A stretch of 35,210 bases of DNA. Source: Candidatus Binatia bacterium (GTDB lineage: Bacteria; Desulfobacterota; Binatia; UBA9968). The stretch's first letter is position 1. Each line of letters opens with the position of its first letter. Of the stretch, positions 8,584 to 18,674 are shown in pieces. The translations under genes and the position numbers were made by a program. Where the stretch lies: NCBI GenBank assembly GCA_025924215.1, contig JAICEJ010000006.1, positions 1 through 35,210 on the forward strand, written 5' to 3'. The notes beneath the pieces were generated by a model. That model was not told the DNA's origin and did not search any database. It was given only the letters and a program-made list of their open reading frames with translations.

Positions 8584-11500
8584 ATGAGCCTTTCACAATT
8601 GGAAGAGACACTGCGTCGCTTTCTCAATGGGCGGTGGGCAGGAGCCAAGCGACTTCAGGGTCTTCAGGGTGGCGCGCTTGCCTATGTGTTGGGGCTGGCT
8701 GCGGAACAAAACAAACGCCCAATGCTGGTCATCACGGCTAGCGCTCAGGATGCCGAAAACTTGCATCGCGATCTTAGCTTCTTTATCGGTGAGGAGCCCT
8801 CGTTAGCTCCGTTCCGTAAAAGGCTTCATCTGTTCCCATCGTGGGAGGTTCTTCCGTTCGAGAAGTTATCTCCTCATCCCGACAATCTCGCTGGGCGACT
8901 AGAGGGACTCTATAAGCTGATTGAAGAGCCAGCGCCTATCTTAATATCAACCCCTGCCGCGCTGATGCAGAAAGTCATCCCGCGAGATGCCCTAAAACGA
9001 TCTTACCTCTACATTGTTGCCGGTCAGGATCTGTCCCGTGAAGCGTTAACTGAGCATCTGGCGCAGTGGGGCTTTCAGAACGTTCCGCTGGTGGAAGAAT
9101 ATGGTGACTTCAGCGTGCGTGGCGGCATCATCGATCTATTTTCCCCGGGTTACAAGTTGCCGATCCGCCTAGAGTTCGATGGCGATCGTTTGGAATCCAT
9201 CCGCGAATTCAATCCCTCGAGTCAACGCTCGGAGGGAGTCTTAGAAGATCTTCTGCTGTTGCCGGTAAAGGAATTTTCGCTCAAGCGAGTTGGCACCGAT
9301 TACATCGTCAGGAAACTGGACCAGCGCGGGATCGATTTGGATATGGAGAGGCACGAGAAAAATGCTTTGCTGGATTCGATCAAGGAAGGCATTCCTTTTC
9401 CCGGCATCGAATTCTTACTTCCATATTTCTATGACGAACTGACATCGGTGTTTTCTTACCTGCCATTCGATACGTTGGTTTGTCTGGCGGGTACGGATCG
9501 GGTCGAAGCAGAGGTTGAGCGATTTGCGAAGTTGGCCTGGGCTCGCAATGCCAAAGCAAAAGAAGAAGGACGCTTGGTGGCACCCGTGGAAGGGCTCTTT
9601 CTTCACGAGCATGAATGGCGCGCTGCCATGGAACCTTTGGCTCAAGTCAATTGCGAAGCATTGACCATCATGGCTGCGTCGGAGCGCTTGCAGGAATCGA
9701 CTTTAACGATTGATTCGTTCCTCACCAACGACATCCAGCACGAAAGTCTCATTAAGCACGGCAAAGAGCCGTCGTTGGCTCCGCTCGTCGAACGACTCGG
9801 TAGATGGCAGGACCAAAAACTAATTTTTGTTGCGCCAACCCGGGGGGATGCTGGTCGATTGCGAGAGTTACTGGGCCATTACGAAATCGATGTTCCGGTG
9901 ATGGAGCAACCGGTTAATGCGCTGCTGAGCACGGCTAAGCTCCCCCGGGCAATCGTCCTGGGTCATCTCAATCAAGGATTTCGTCTGCCGGCCGCGGGCT
10001 TGGTCACCATGACTTTCGACGAGATTTTCGGAACTCACAAGCGCCATTCCACGACGTTGGCCAAAAAGCACCCGAGCCATTTCCTCACCAGCTTGAGCGA
10101 ACTGAAGCAGGATGATTTCGTAGTTCATCTCGATCATGGCATCGGCGTTTACCGCGGGCTCAAATTTCTGACGGTAGCCGGCGTCCAAGGCGAGTTTTTG
10201 CACTTGGAGTATGAGGCCGGGGATCGGCTTTATTTGCCGGTAGACCGCATCAATGTGGTGCAGAAGTACATCGGTGGCGATGGTGCCCAACCTTCGCTCG
10301 ACAAGCTCGGCGGCACCTCCTGGGAACGGGTCAAGGCCAAAGCGCGCAAATCGATTTTCGCAATGGCGGAGGAACTGATTCAGCTCTATGCAGTGCGTGA
10401 AGCTCGCCAAGGCAATGTTTTTGCGCCGCCGGATGCGCTTTACCGCGAGTTCGAAGCCGGCTTTGAATTTGAAGAAACGCACGATCAACAGCGCGCGATC
10501 GACGAATCTCTGACCGATATGCAGCGACCAAAGCCGATGGATCGCTTGGTGTGCGGCGATGTCGGTTTCGGCAAGACCGAGGTGGCGATGCGCGCTGCCT
10601 TTCTAGCAGTGGAGGGCGGCAAGCAGGTGGGGGTGCTGGCGCCGACGACGATTCTGGCGCAACAGCACCTACAAACCTTTCGCCATCGCTTTCGCAATCA
10701 TCCCGTACGCATCGAAATGGTCAGCCGTTTCTTGACAAGTAAGGAGATCGAACAGGTTCTCAAGGATGCGGCGAAAGGGAGCGTCGATATCGTCATCGGC
10801 ACACATCGGCTGCTGCAAAAAGATGTCGAGTTCAAGGATCTAGGCCTGGTAATTATCGATGAGGAGCATCGTTTCGGGGTGGCGCATAAGGAGCGCCTTA
10901 AAAAGTTGCGTCAGATGGTCGATGTCATGAGCCTTACGGCGACGCCGATCCCGCGCACGCTCCATATGTCGATTATCGGTATACGCGATTTGAGCATTAT
11001 CGAGACTCCGCCGGTTGACCGCCTGGCAATCCAAACCTACGTTACTCGCTACGATGAGCGGCTGATTCGCGATGCGATCTTGCGCGAATTGGAGCGTGGC
11101 GGACAGGTGTTTTTTCTACACAACCGAGTTGAAACAATCGATCGGATCGCCATGAAACTTGCCGACCTGATTCCTGAGGCCAAGATGGCTGTGGCACATG
11201 GCCAGATGAAACCCAAAGATCTGGAAAAAGTGATGCTCAAGTTTCTTAACAATGAGACCCAGGTCCTGGTCTGCTCGGCGATCATCGAGTCGGGCCTAGA
11301 TTTTCCCAACGCCAACACCATCATTATCAACCGCGCGGATAGGTTTGGCTTGGCGCAACTGTACCAGTTAAGAGGGCGGGTTGGCCGCTCGCACCGGCAT
11401 GCTTATGCTTATCTCCTCATTCCCGGCGAACAGGCGATTACTCCAGACGCGGAGAAGAGACTGCGCGCGCTTCAAGAGATCGATGGGTTGGGTGGCGGGT

Positions 11501-12144
11501 TCAAATTAGCGCTGCACGATCTGGAAATCCGTGGCGCGGGTAATCTTTTGGGGCAGCAACAGTCCGGTAATATTACCGCGGTTGGATTTGAGCTTTACAC
11601 CGAAATGATGGAAAATGCCGTGCGTGAACTTAGAGGCGAAGAAGTGACGCCCGACGTCGAACCGGAAATCCGTTTAGGGATCTCCGCTTATTTTCCCGAT
11701 GATTATATCCCCGATGTGAATCAGCGTTTGTTTTTCTACAAGCGGCTGGCGAGCTTGCGTAGTCTGATTGAGCTGGAGGAGATCAAGGAAGAGATCCGGG
11801 ATCGGTTTGGTCCTTATGGCGCCGCAGTGGAAAATCTCTTTTTGGTTATGAATCTGCGCCGCGTGCTCAAAGAATTTTTGGTGCAGCAGATCAGCGTGTC
11901 CGACGGCAGAGTCTTTTTGCTGTTTCACCCGCAATCACCGGTGAAAATCGAAAAACTGCTGGAATTGATCAACAAACCGAAGAGTCGCTTCAGGCTAGCG
12001 CCGGACGGCCGGCTGTCGTTTTCACCGAAAAACGAAGAATGGGAAATCTTGGTCAGTGAGGTGGAAGAGTTGCTCTATAGCGTTCATGAGCCTGCGGTGA
12101 ATAGGGTGGCCAGTTCCGTACCTCTGCATGATAGTGCGATGTAG
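8584..12144 (+). CDS. mfd: Transcription-repair coupling factor Mfd
   Basis: This is the ATP-dependent translocase that removes RNA polymerase stalled at lesions and recruits UvrA. It is full length at 1186 aa. The N-terminal UvrB-like module ([15 protein letters not shown]) is followed by the RNA-polymerase-interaction domain near residues 505-570 ([15 protein letters not shown]). The motor comes next: Walker [10 protein letters not shown] near 657, PTTILAQQH, the DEEH box [10 protein letters not shown] near 757, [13 protein letters not shown], and motif [11 protein letters not shown]. The TRCF C-terminal domain ([21 protein letters not shown]) closes the protein. It follows the DUF309 gene without a gap and lies 7.4 kb upstream of uvrA on the same strand. 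No motif is missing. Confidence 0.98.
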   Translation: MSLSQLEETLRRFLNGRWAGAKRLQGLQGGALAYVLGLAAEQNKRPMLVITASAQDAENLHRDLSFFIGEEPSLAPFRKRLHLFPSWEVLPFEKLSPHPDNLAGRLEGLYKLIEEPAPILISTPAALMQKVIPRDALKRSYLYIVAGQDLSREALTEHLAQWGFQNVPLVEEYGDFSVRGGIIDLFSPGYKLPIRLEFDGDRLESIREFNPSSQRSEGVLEDLLLLPVKEFSLKRVGTDYIVRKLDQRGIDLDMERHEKNALLDSIKEGIPFPGIEFLLPYFYDELTSVFSYLPFDTLVCLAGTDRVEAEVERFAKLAWARNAKAKEEGRLVAPVEGLFLHEHEWRAAMEPLAQVNCEALTIMAASERLQESTLTIDSFLTNDIQHESLIKHGKEPSLAPLVERLGRWQDQKLIFVAPTRGDAGRLRELLGHYEIDVPVMEQPVNALLSTAKLPRAIVLGHLNQGFRLPAAGLVTMTFDEIFGTHKRHSTTLAKKHPSHFLTSLSELKQDDFVVHLDHGIGVYRGLKFLTVAGVQGEFLHLEYEAGDRLYLPVDRINVVQKYIGGDGAQPSLDKLGGTSWERVKAKARKSIFAMAEELIQLYAVREARQGNVFAPPDALYREFEAGFEFEETHDQQRAIDESLTDMQRPKPMDRLVCGDVGFGKTEVAMRAAFLAVEGGKQVGVLAPTTILAQQHLQTFRHRFRNHPVRIEMVSRFLTSKEIEQVLKDAAKGSVDIVIGTHRLLQKDVEFKDLGLVIIDEEHRFGVAHKERLKKLRQMVDVMSLTATPIPRTLHMSIIGIRDLSIIETPPVDRLAIQTYVTRYDERLIRDAILRELERGGQVFFLHNRVETIDRIAMKLADLIPEAKMAVAHGQMKPKDLEKVMLKFLNNETQVLVCSAIIESGLDFPNANTIIINRADRFGLAQLYQLRGRVGRSHRHAYAYLLIPGEQAITPDAEKRLRALQEIDGLGGGFKLALHDLEIRGAGNLLGQQQSGNITAVGFELYTEMMENAVRELRGEEVTPDVEPEIRLGISAYFPDDYIPDVNQRLFFYKRLASLRSLIELEEIKEEIRDRFGPYGAAVENLFLVMNLRRVLKEFLVQQISVSDGRVFLLFHPQSPVKIEKLLELINKPKSRFRLAPDGRLSFSPKNEEWEILVSEVEELLYSVHEPAVNRVASSVPLHDSAM

Positions 12145-12256
12145 TGACCCTTTCATGGATCACATCCTGACGCGGCAGGTTTGGCTTTTTTCGACCATCG
12201 TGTTACGCCTAAACAAATCTATATACCAACACATCATCTGCCGAGGTAAGATTCTT

Positions 12257-13576
12257 ATGCTGAGGCATGCCCTTAGAAACAGCCTTTTGATCATATCTTT
12301 TCTGCTTCTTATTCCCTTGTCACTGCAGGGCCGAGTCGTTGAACAGATTGTCACGGTGATCGATGGGGAGCCGTATACTCTCACAAATATTGCCGCCTAC
12401 GCGAAGAGCAAGATGGCACGGGAGTTCCCCGTCGGGTCACTGGAAAAAATCAACGGCAGCGATCGAGAAGTACTCGAGCAGTTTATCACGGAAAAGCTGC
12501 TCGACGCGGAAATACGCGAGGCTGGAATCAAAGTTACCGACCAGGATATCGAAATCTACATAGATCAGATCAAGCAGAAGAATCGTCTCACGGACGCTGA
12601 CTTGAAAACTGCCTTGAGCCGTGAGGGACAAACCTTGCAGGCCTACAAGGCTTCAGTCCGAGCCGAGCTTGAGAAAGGCGAGTTGATCAATCGTCAGGTG
12701 CGAAAGAAAGTCAATATAACCGATGAAGACGTCGAACGGTACTACAAGCTGAATTCGAAGAACTATCGGGCCGATGACCGCGCTCGGATTCGCCATATCT
12801 TGCTGCCGCTGTCCGAAAAAGCTTCGCCGGAAGAAGTACAAGCGGCGGTCGCAAAGGGCAACGAGTTGTACGATCAAATTGCCGCCGGCGAAGATTTCGC
12901 CAGGTTGGCGCAAAAATATTCCGACGGCGCTGGCCGGGACTCAGGTGGCGATATTGGCTGGGTAAATCGTGGAACCTTGTTGAAGCCCATCGAGGATGCT
13001 GCGTTCGACAAGCTTTCCGTCGGCGAAGTCAGCCGTCCGATCCGGAGCAGCATGGGGTTGCACTTGGTTAAACTGGAGAGCCGGAACCTGGGCGCGGTTC
13101 TTCCATTGTCTTCAGTGGCTTCCAGGATCAAGGAAGAGCTCTACACCAAAGCGATGGAGGAGCGTTACTCTAAATGGCTCAAAACCGAGCTACGTCGCAA
13201 GCATACTGTCGATGTAAAAATTGCCGGGGTCGTATTCAAGCCCGAAGATTCGAAGGAAGATACCATGGGTTCCCTGATGGCCAAGTCTCCTCGGCTTAAC
13301 CGAAAAGAGGAGCGTGGGTTTTTAGGTTACTTGAACCCACTTTCGTACGTGATCAAGGAAACCGCGTCTGATGAAGAAGATCAGAAAACGGGACCGCTAG
13401 CCGGCAAGAATGTCGTTAGCGTCTTCGGCGTGCCACTTTTTACTACGGATCGAGTTGATGATGTTCCCGATATACTCTCTCCATCCGTGCAGCCTGAAAA
13501 AAATTCGCAACCACAAGAATCAGACAGCGGCTTTTTCTCCTCCATTGTAAACCGGTTGAATCCCTTCAAGCGCTAG
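12257..13576 (+). CDS. SurA-like periplasmic parvulin peptidyl-prolyl isomerase
   Basis: This is a periplasmic chaperone/PPIase likely to help outer-membrane protein folding. The ATG at 12257 is chosen because GAGGT lies 9 nt upstream and a signal peptide starts there (NSLLIISFLLLIPLSL). The upstream open frame to 12128 overlaps the mfd end and is not signal-like. A SurA_N chaperone domain (VVEQIVTVIDGEPYTL, about residues 25-155) is followed by a single parvulin domain with IRHILL, FARLAQKYSDGAGRDSGGDIGW and GLHLVKLE. E. coli SurA has two parvulin domains; here there is one, followed by a polar tail of about 120 residues that I do not recognise. The length is 439 aa. pdxA follows after 48 nt. 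Confidence 0.88.
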   Translation: MLRHALRNSLLIISFLLLIPLSLQGRVVEQIVTVIDGEPYTLTNIAAYAKSKMAREFPVGSLEKINGSDREVLEQFITEKLLDAEIREAGIKVTDQDIEIYIDQIKQKNRLTDADLKTALSREGQTLQAYKASVRAELEKGELINRQVRKKVNITDEDVERYYKLNSKNYRADDRARIRHILLPLSEKASPEEVQAAVAKGNELYDQIAAGEDFARLAQKYSDGAGRDSGGDIGWVNRGTLLKPIEDAAFDKLSVGEVSRPIRSSMGLHLVKLESRNLGAVLPLSSVASRIKEELYTKAMEERYSKWLKTELRRKHTVDVKIAGVVFKPEDSKEDTMGSLMAKSPRLNRKEERGFLGYLNPLSYVIKETASDEEDQKTGPLAGKNVVSVFGVPLFTTDRVDDVPDILSPSVQPEKNSQPQESDSGFFSSIVNRLNPFKR

Positions 13577-13624
13577 CCCTCGGGTTCTCTGTTAAGCTGC
13601 CCGATCTCGGATTCATCTAAGCTT

Positions 13625-14650
13625 ATGTCGCGTAAACCGATAGTTGCCGTAACTATGGGCGATCCCGCAGGAGTAGGCCCTGAAGTCATTCTGAAGGCGC
13701 TCAGCCATCAGGCGGTCGGGCGGGCGTGCAATCCGCTGATTCTCGGGGATTGGGGAGTTCTGCAACGCGTCCGTGCCAAAAGCAAACGGCTTCCCAAGTT
13801 GATTTCCTGGCAATCCGGAATGCCGTTGTTGCCTCTATTGCGTGGCAGTGGCGGCTTTGTCGTATGTCCGCTCTCGACCTTGCGTGAAAACGAATCGCGT
13901 CCGGGGCGGCCGGTAAAAGCGGGCGGGCATGCGGCCTATCGCTATATAACCGTGGCGGCTCGACTGGCCCTGTCGAGTGTAGCCGATGCGATTGCGACGG
14001 CGCCCATCAGCAAGAGTATCTTGATCGATGCAGGCTATAACTACCCGGGGCATACCGAACTTCTTGCCGAGCTCAGCCGGACGCCCGAATGTCGCATGAT
14101 GCTAATCGGCAAAAAACTGCGAGTTGTTCTGGTGACCGGACATGTAGGTTATACCAAGGTGGTGCGCTCGTTGACGTGTGACGGCATTCGGACGACCCTG
14201 GAGCTGACCCATCGGGCTTTGAAAAATTCGTTCGGAATCTCGCGGCCGCGCATTGCTGTAGCGGCTTTGAATCCGCACGGTGGTGAAGAAGGGATTTTCG
14301 GAAGTGAAGAAAAAGAGATAATCGTGCCCGGAGTTCAAGCTGCAAAACGCAAGGGAATTCCAGCATTCGGGCCGTTTCCGGCCGATAGTCTTTTTCACAA
14401 AGCGGCGCGCGGAGAATATGACGCGGTCGTCTGCATGTATCACGATCAGGGCTTGATCCCTCTCAAGCTGCATCATTTTTTTGGCGGAGTGGCGCTAACC
14501 TTAGGGCCCCCCTTCATTCGAACCTCCGTCGATCATGGCACAGCCTATGACATCGCCGGCTCCGGCAGAGCCGATGAAACTAGCATGGTGCAAGCGATCT
14601 TGCTTGCGGCAGAATTAGCTAGGGTAAGAATGAAGAGCAATAATTATTGA
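13625..14650 (+). CDS. pdxA: 4-hydroxythreonine-4-phosphate dehydrogenase PdxA
   Basis: This enzyme makes the precursor of pyridoxal phosphate in the DXP-dependent vitamin B6 route: it oxidises 4-phosphohydroxy-L-threonine with NAD, and the product decarboxylates. The whole family signature is present: MGDPAGVGPEV at the N-terminus, metal-binding histidines in PGHTELLAE, NPHGGEEGIFG and MYHDQGLIPLK, and the C-terminal SVDHGTAYDIAGSG. The length (341 aa) is typical. Its TGA stop overlaps the TTG start of the next gene by 4 nt. PLP is also the cofactor of the two cysteine desulfurases encoded downstream in this window. Confidence 0.97.
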   Translation: MSRKPIVAVTMGDPAGVGPEVILKALSHQAVGRACNPLILGDWGVLQRVRAKSKRLPKLISWQSGMPLLPLLRGSGGFVVCPLSTLRENESRPGRPVKAGGHAAYRYITVAARLALSSVADAIATAPISKSILIDAGYNYPGHTELLAELSRTPECRMMLIGKKLRVVLVTGHVGYTKVVRSLTCDGIRTTLELTHRALKNSFGISRPRIAVAALNPHGGEEGIFGSEEKEIIVPGVQAAKRKGIPAFGPFPADSLFHKAARGEYDAVVCMYHDQGLIPLKLHHFFGGVALTLGPPFIRTSVDHGTAYDIAGSGRADETSMVQAILLAAELARVRMKSNNY

Positions 14651-15999
14651 ATCCATCGATTTTTCGCGAATACGATATCCGGGGGCTGGCAGAGAAAGAG
14701 TTCGATGAAGATTTTGCTCTCCTGCTTGGCAAAGTGCACGGCACGATCATCAATGAGGCGGGCGGTGCTCGCGTTAGTGTGGGCCGAGATTGCCGTGCTA
14801 CCTCCGATCTTTACACCCAGGCTGTCATAGCCGGGCTGGTTTCGACGGGTCTCCAAGTCACCGATATTGGTGTCTGTCCGACCCCGTTGCTTTATTTCTC
14901 GCTGTTCCATCTCGACACCGACGGCGGTATCGAGGTCACCGCGAGCCACAATCCCTCAGAGTATAATGGATTCAAGCTTTGCCTTGGTAAGGACACGCTT
15001 TACGGCGCGCAAATCCAGGACATCAAAACTAGAATCGAGCAAAACCATTTTATCGAGAAGCCCGGCGGCACGGTCCAACGCTATGACATCGTTGTGCCTT
15101 ACCAACAGCATCTGTTGCGCGACGTTCCTAAGCTACAGCGCCCTCTCAAGGTGGTCGTCGACGCCGGTAGCGGCGTTGGCGGACCCGTGGCGCCGCCTAT
15201 TTTCCGTCATTTAGGCTGCACAGTTTGGGAGATCGCCTGTACACCCGACGGTAATTTTCCAATCCATCATCCCGACCCCACTGTCCCCGAAAATCTCGAG
15301 CTTCTTATTAAAAAAGTTCGCGCGCAAGGGGCCGATTTAGGAATAGCTTACGATGGAGATGCCGATCGTATCGGCGCTGTGGATGAAAAGGGCAGGATCG
15401 TCTGGGGTGATGAACTGATAGTAATTTTTGCCCGCGATGTTCTCCAGCGTAACCCCGGAGCGACGATCATTTCTGAAGTCAAGTGCTCCCAACGGCTCTA
15501 CGATGATATCGTCGACCGCGGTGGCGTACCGATCATGTGGAAAGCGGGCCACTCGCTGTTGAAGGCTAAGTTGAAAGAAACTAACGCCCTGTTGGCCGGC
15601 GAGATGAGCGGTCATATGTTCTTCAAAGAGCGTTACTTCGGTTATGACGATGCGATCTATGCTTCGCTGCGGTTGCTGGAGATTATTGCTAATTCGGATC
15701 GACCTTTCTCGGCCTTGCTTGCGGACCTGCCCCGAACTGTATCGACACCCGAAATCAGAATCGATTGTCCCGATGATAGGAAATTTATCGTCGCCGAAAG
15801 GGCAAAAGAGTATTTTCGTCAGCACTACGATATCATTGACATCGACGGCGTGCGCGTGCAGTTCCCCGAAGGATGGGGGCTGATTCGCGCATCGAATACG
15901 CAGCCGGCACTGGTGCTTCGTTTTGAGGCTCAAACCGCGGAGAAAATGAACGAATATCGCGCCTTGGTCGAAGGCAAGCTTAAGGAACTGGAGATCTGA
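14647..15999 (+). CDS. Phosphomannomutase/phosphoglucomutase (AlgC/ManB family)
   Basis: This enzyme interconverts 1- and 6-phosphates of glucose or mannose and feeds nucleotide sugars for LPS and exopolysaccharide. The four alpha-phosphohexomutase signatures are in order: catalytic serine loop TASHNPSEYNGFK, metal loop YDGDADRIGAVDE, sugar-binding GEMSGHMFF, and phosphate-binding RASNTQPALVLRFE. The length is 450 aa. The start is a TTG inside the pdxA stop (TTGA, 14647-14650); the encoded NPSIFREYDIRG is exactly where family members begin, and no ATG is closer. Overlap and rare start together imply translation coupled to pdxA. Whether glucose or mannose is preferred cannot be read from the sequence. 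Confidence 0.94.
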   Translation: MNPSIFREYDIRGLAEKEFDEDFALLLGKVHGTIINEAGGARVSVGRDCRATSDLYTQAVIAGLVSTGLQVTDIGVCPTPLLYFSLFHLDTDGGIEVTASHNPSEYNGFKLCLGKDTLYGAQIQDIKTRIEQNHFIEKPGGTVQRYDIVVPYQQHLLRDVPKLQRPLKVVVDAGSGVGGPVAPPIFRHLGCTVWEIACTPDGNFPIHHPDPTVPENLELLIKKVRAQGADLGIAYDGDADRIGAVDEKGRIVWGDELIVIFARDVLQRNPGATIISEVKCSQRLYDDIVDRGGVPIMWKAGHSLLKAKLKETNALLAGEMSGHMFFKERYFGYDDAIYASLRLLEIIANSDRPFSALLADLPRTVSTPEIRIDCPDDRKFIVAERAKEYFRQHYDIIDIDGVRVQFPEGWGLIRASNTQPALVLRFEAQTAEKMNEYRALVEGKLKELEI

Positions 16000-16008
16000 C
16001 AACTGATA

Positions 16009-18531
16009 ATGCGCGAGATTGTTGTCAGCGGAGCGCGAGTCCATAACCTTCAAAATATCGACCTTAAGATTCCGCGTGAGCAGTTAGTCGTTATCACTGG
16101 AGTTTCCGGTTCAGGAAAATCGTCCTTAGCCTTCGATACACTTTACGCTGAGGGCCAACGCCGCTACATCGAATCGCTACCCGTCAACCATCGTCAGTTA
16201 CTTCAGCAGCTCGACAAGCCCGACGTCGACTCCATCGACGGACTTTCTCCGGCCATCGCGCTTCAACAAAGACCATCAAACTTTGGCCCGCGCTCGACGG
16301 TAGGAACGATGAGCGAGGTGCAAGATTTTTTGCGTCTGCTGTTCACTCGTGTCGGCCAGCCGTTATGCATTCACTGCGGCGCGCCGATCTCGATCCAGAC
16401 TACAGACCAAATAGTCGATCAACTTCTGGCCCTCCCGTCGGGTGCGCGCATCGTTCTGATGGCGCCGATTGCCGGCGCAAGAAAACTGAATGCCAACAAA
16501 CTGCTTCGCGAGTTCGCCCGTCAGGGCTTCACCCGCGTCAAGATTGACGGCCGATTGCACGAGCTTGAAGAAGAGACGCACCTGGAAGCAGGCCGGACTT
16601 ACCAGATCGACTTGGTGATTGACCGCTTGACGATTAAAGAAGGTGTGGAAAAGCGCCTAGCGGATTCGCTTGAAATAGCTTCGCGTGTCGGCCAGCACGT
16701 TGTAAAGATCGAAGTGCAGGCAGAGACGGCGCCGATCAAAGAATTACGCTTCAGCCAAAAGTTTGCCTGTGCTGAATGCGGCAGTTCTTTTCCGGAGATT
16801 GTTCCGAGCCTGTTTTCATTTAACAGTCCTAATGGCGCCTGTCCGGTGTGCGCTGGGTTGGGTAGTTTAGAGCAGACGGGTCGGAACTCAAAAGCGGCCG
16901 GTGACGCCAGCGATATTGTGATTTGTAAAGAATGCGACGGCGCTCGTCTGAAGAAAGAAAGCTTGGCGGTCCGGATTGACGGCAAAAATATCGCTCAGTT
17001 GGCCGCATTGCCCATAAACGAGGCGATCGAGTATTTCGATGCGCTCCGGTTCCAACCCCGTGAGCAGATCACTGCCGGCAAAATACTCGCAGAGATCATC
17101 CCGCGGCTTCGGCTTTTGGCGCAACTCGGACTTGATTACCTGACCTTGGATCGCCCATCGACCACCTTGTCGGGCGGCGAATTGCAAAGGGTCCGCTTGG
17201 CCAAGCAAATTGGCTCGAAGTTGTCGGGGGTCCTTTATATTTTTGACGAGCCGAGCATTGGCCTGCACCAAAAAGACAATGCACAACTGCTGCAGCTCTT
17301 GCAGGAGCTTCGCGGTGCCGGCAATTCCATCATGATCGTGGAGCATGATCCGGAAACTATTCTCAGCGCCGACTATGTCATCGATATGGGACCGGGCGCG
17401 GGAATTAAAGGCGGCCGGGTCGTCGCGACTGGATCACCCGACGAGCTTATGGCCCAGCCGCACTCGCTCACCGGTCAGTATCTATCCGGCCGTCGAAAAA
17501 TCACCATTCCAGCTTTGCGCCGAAAAGGTTCAGGCGAGTTTGTAATCTTAAAAGGGGCGCGACAAAACAATCTGCAGGACATTACAGTTGAAATCCCGGT
17601 GGGCGTGGTGACTTGTGTCACCGGAGTTTCGGGTTCCGGGAAGAGCACCTTAGTGATGGATGTCCTTTATCATGAAGTTTCCCGACGCTTGCGGCGATTG
17701 CGCGCGAGGACCGGAGCCTTGGATGATCTGATCGGCTGGCAGCATTTCGATCGGGTGATCGGCGTGGATCAAGCTCCGATAGGCAGGACTTCACGCTCCA
17801 ATCCAGCCACGTACGCGGGAATTTACGATCCGATCCGCGATCTTTTCGCGCAACTGCCAGAGTCGCGAGTAAGAGGTTATCAGCCTAACCGATTCTCATT
17901 TAACACCAGCGGAGGCCGATGCGAAGCTTGTGGCGGCGAAGGCCTGATGCGCATCGAGATGTATTTTCTGGCCGATGTTTTTGCTACCTGCGATATCTGC
18001 AAAGGCCGTCGCTTTAACCGAGAAACCCTCGAGATTAAATACAAAGGGCATAGCATTGCGGATGTGTTGGAACTAACGGTAATTCAGGCTCTGGATTTAT
18101 TCGCTCACATACCGGCTATCGCCGAGCGGCTTCATACATTAGTTGGCGTGGGTTTGGGTTATATTCAGCTCGGCCAGGCAGCTCGGACCCTTTCGGGTGG
18201 CGAGTCGCAACGTCTCAAGCTGGCCAAGGAGCTGGCGCGACGGTCGAGCGGCCGATCTCTCTACGTTCTGGATGAACCCACTTCGGGACTTCATTTTGCG
18301 GATATTGAGCAACTCCTAGAACTACTGCATCGTTTGACCGATGCAGGTAACACCTTGGTGGTCATTGAACACAATCTTGAAGTCATCAAAAACGCAGATT
18401 ACGTCATCGATCTAGGGCCGGGAGCCGGGAAGAACGGCGGTAAGGTTATTGCGCGTGGGACGCCAGAAGATGTTGCCGCGGTATCCTCATCACACACCGG
18501 CCGCTATTTGCGTAAGCTGCTGACCAGCTAG
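16009..18531 (+). CDS. uvrA: Excinuclease UvrA, short form lacking the insertion domain
   Basis: This is the damage-sensing ABC ATPase of nucleotide excision repair, partner of UvrB and of Mfd. Both ATPase modules look intact: Walker [10 protein letters not shown] (31-39) and GVSGSGKST, signatures [14 protein letters not shown] and [14 protein letters not shown], and Walker [12 protein letters not shown] and [12 protein letters not shown]. The UvrB-binding region (about 120-245) is present. Zinc module 1 has C254, C257, C278 and C281; module 2 has CEAC...CDIC. The length is 840 aa against about 940 in E. coli. The shortfall sits in one place: only 24 residues separate C281 from the next CKEC (C306), where the insertion domain should be. 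Starts 9 nt after the mutase gene. The family is certain; it may be a paralogue class. Confidence 0.95.
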   Translation: MREIVVSGARVHNLQNIDLKIPREQLVVITGVSGSGKSSLAFDTLYAEGQRRYIESLPVNHRQLLQQLDKPDVDSIDGLSPAIALQQRPSNFGPRSTVGTMSEVQDFLRLLFTRVGQPLCIHCGAPISIQTTDQIVDQLLALPSGARIVLMAPIAGARKLNANKLLREFARQGFTRVKIDGRLHELEEETHLEAGRTYQIDLVIDRLTIKEGVEKRLADSLEIASRVGQHVVKIEVQAETAPIKELRFSQKFACAECGSSFPEIVPSLFSFNSPNGACPVCAGLGSLEQTGRNSKAAGDASDIVICKECDGARLKKESLAVRIDGKNIAQLAALPINEAIEYFDALRFQPREQITAGKILAEIIPRLRLLAQLGLDYLTLDRPSTTLSGGELQRVRLAKQIGSKLSGVLYIFDEPSIGLHQKDNAQLLQLLQELRGAGNSIMIVEHDPETILSADYVIDMGPGAGIKGGRVVATGSPDELMAQPHSLTGQYLSGRRKITIPALRRKGSGEFVILKGARQNNLQDITVEIPVGVVTCVTGVSGSGKSTLVMDVLYHEVSRRLRRLRARTGALDDLIGWQHFDRVIGVDQAPIGRTSRSNPATYAGIYDPIRDLFAQLPESRVRGYQPNRFSFNTSGGRCEACGGEGLMRIEMYFLADVFATCDICKGRRFNRETLEIKYKGHSIADVLELTVIQALDLFAHIPAIAERLHTLVGVGLGYIQLGQAARTLSGGESQRLKLAKELARRSSGRSLYVLDEPTSGLHFADIEQLLELLHRLTDAGNTLVVIEHNLEVIKNADYVIDLGPGAGKNGGKVIARGTPEDVAAVSSSHTGRYLRKLLTS

Positions 18532-18615
18532 ACCGTGCGCTGCATTTTATCGCCTCCCGGCGAGTTTCTGCTCGAGCGATACCCGATCCACTCCATTGAC
18601 TGAGAGTACCCGATT

Positions 18616-18652
18616 AGTTATCTTGAAATCAGACCAAACTAGTGGGATAACT
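18616..18652 (+). promoter_or_regulatory. Candidate promoter and operator for the Fe-S operon
   Basis: TTGAAA (18623-18628) and GATAAC (18646-18651) are spaced by 17 nt, matching sigma70 at 5 and 4 of 6. A perfect 7-bp inverted repeat, AGTTATC (18616-18622) and GATAACT (18646-18652), flanks the -35 and covers the -10. An operator for the Rrf2 regulator encoded at the end of the operon is a natural guess, but I see no match to the classical IscR boxes. Confidence 0.4.
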
Positions 18653-18674
18653 CGACGACTGGGCCCCTGTTCCT

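Noticed and set aside
9868-10488. 206-codon open frame antisense to mfd
   Set aside because: Lies entirely over the conserved mfd core; its product has no recognisable domain and is explained by the codon bias of the sense gene.
12128-12256. N-terminal extension of the SurA-like gene overlapping mfd
   Set aside because: The signal peptide and GAGGT ribosome site define the ATG at 12257.
15337-16053. 238-codon open frame antisense to the phosphomannomutase gene
   Set aside because: Shadow of a clearly conserved gene; no ribosome site or family match.
16888-17346. 152-codon antisense frame within uvrA
   Set aside because: Overlies the UvrA signature and Walker B region; not a separate gene.
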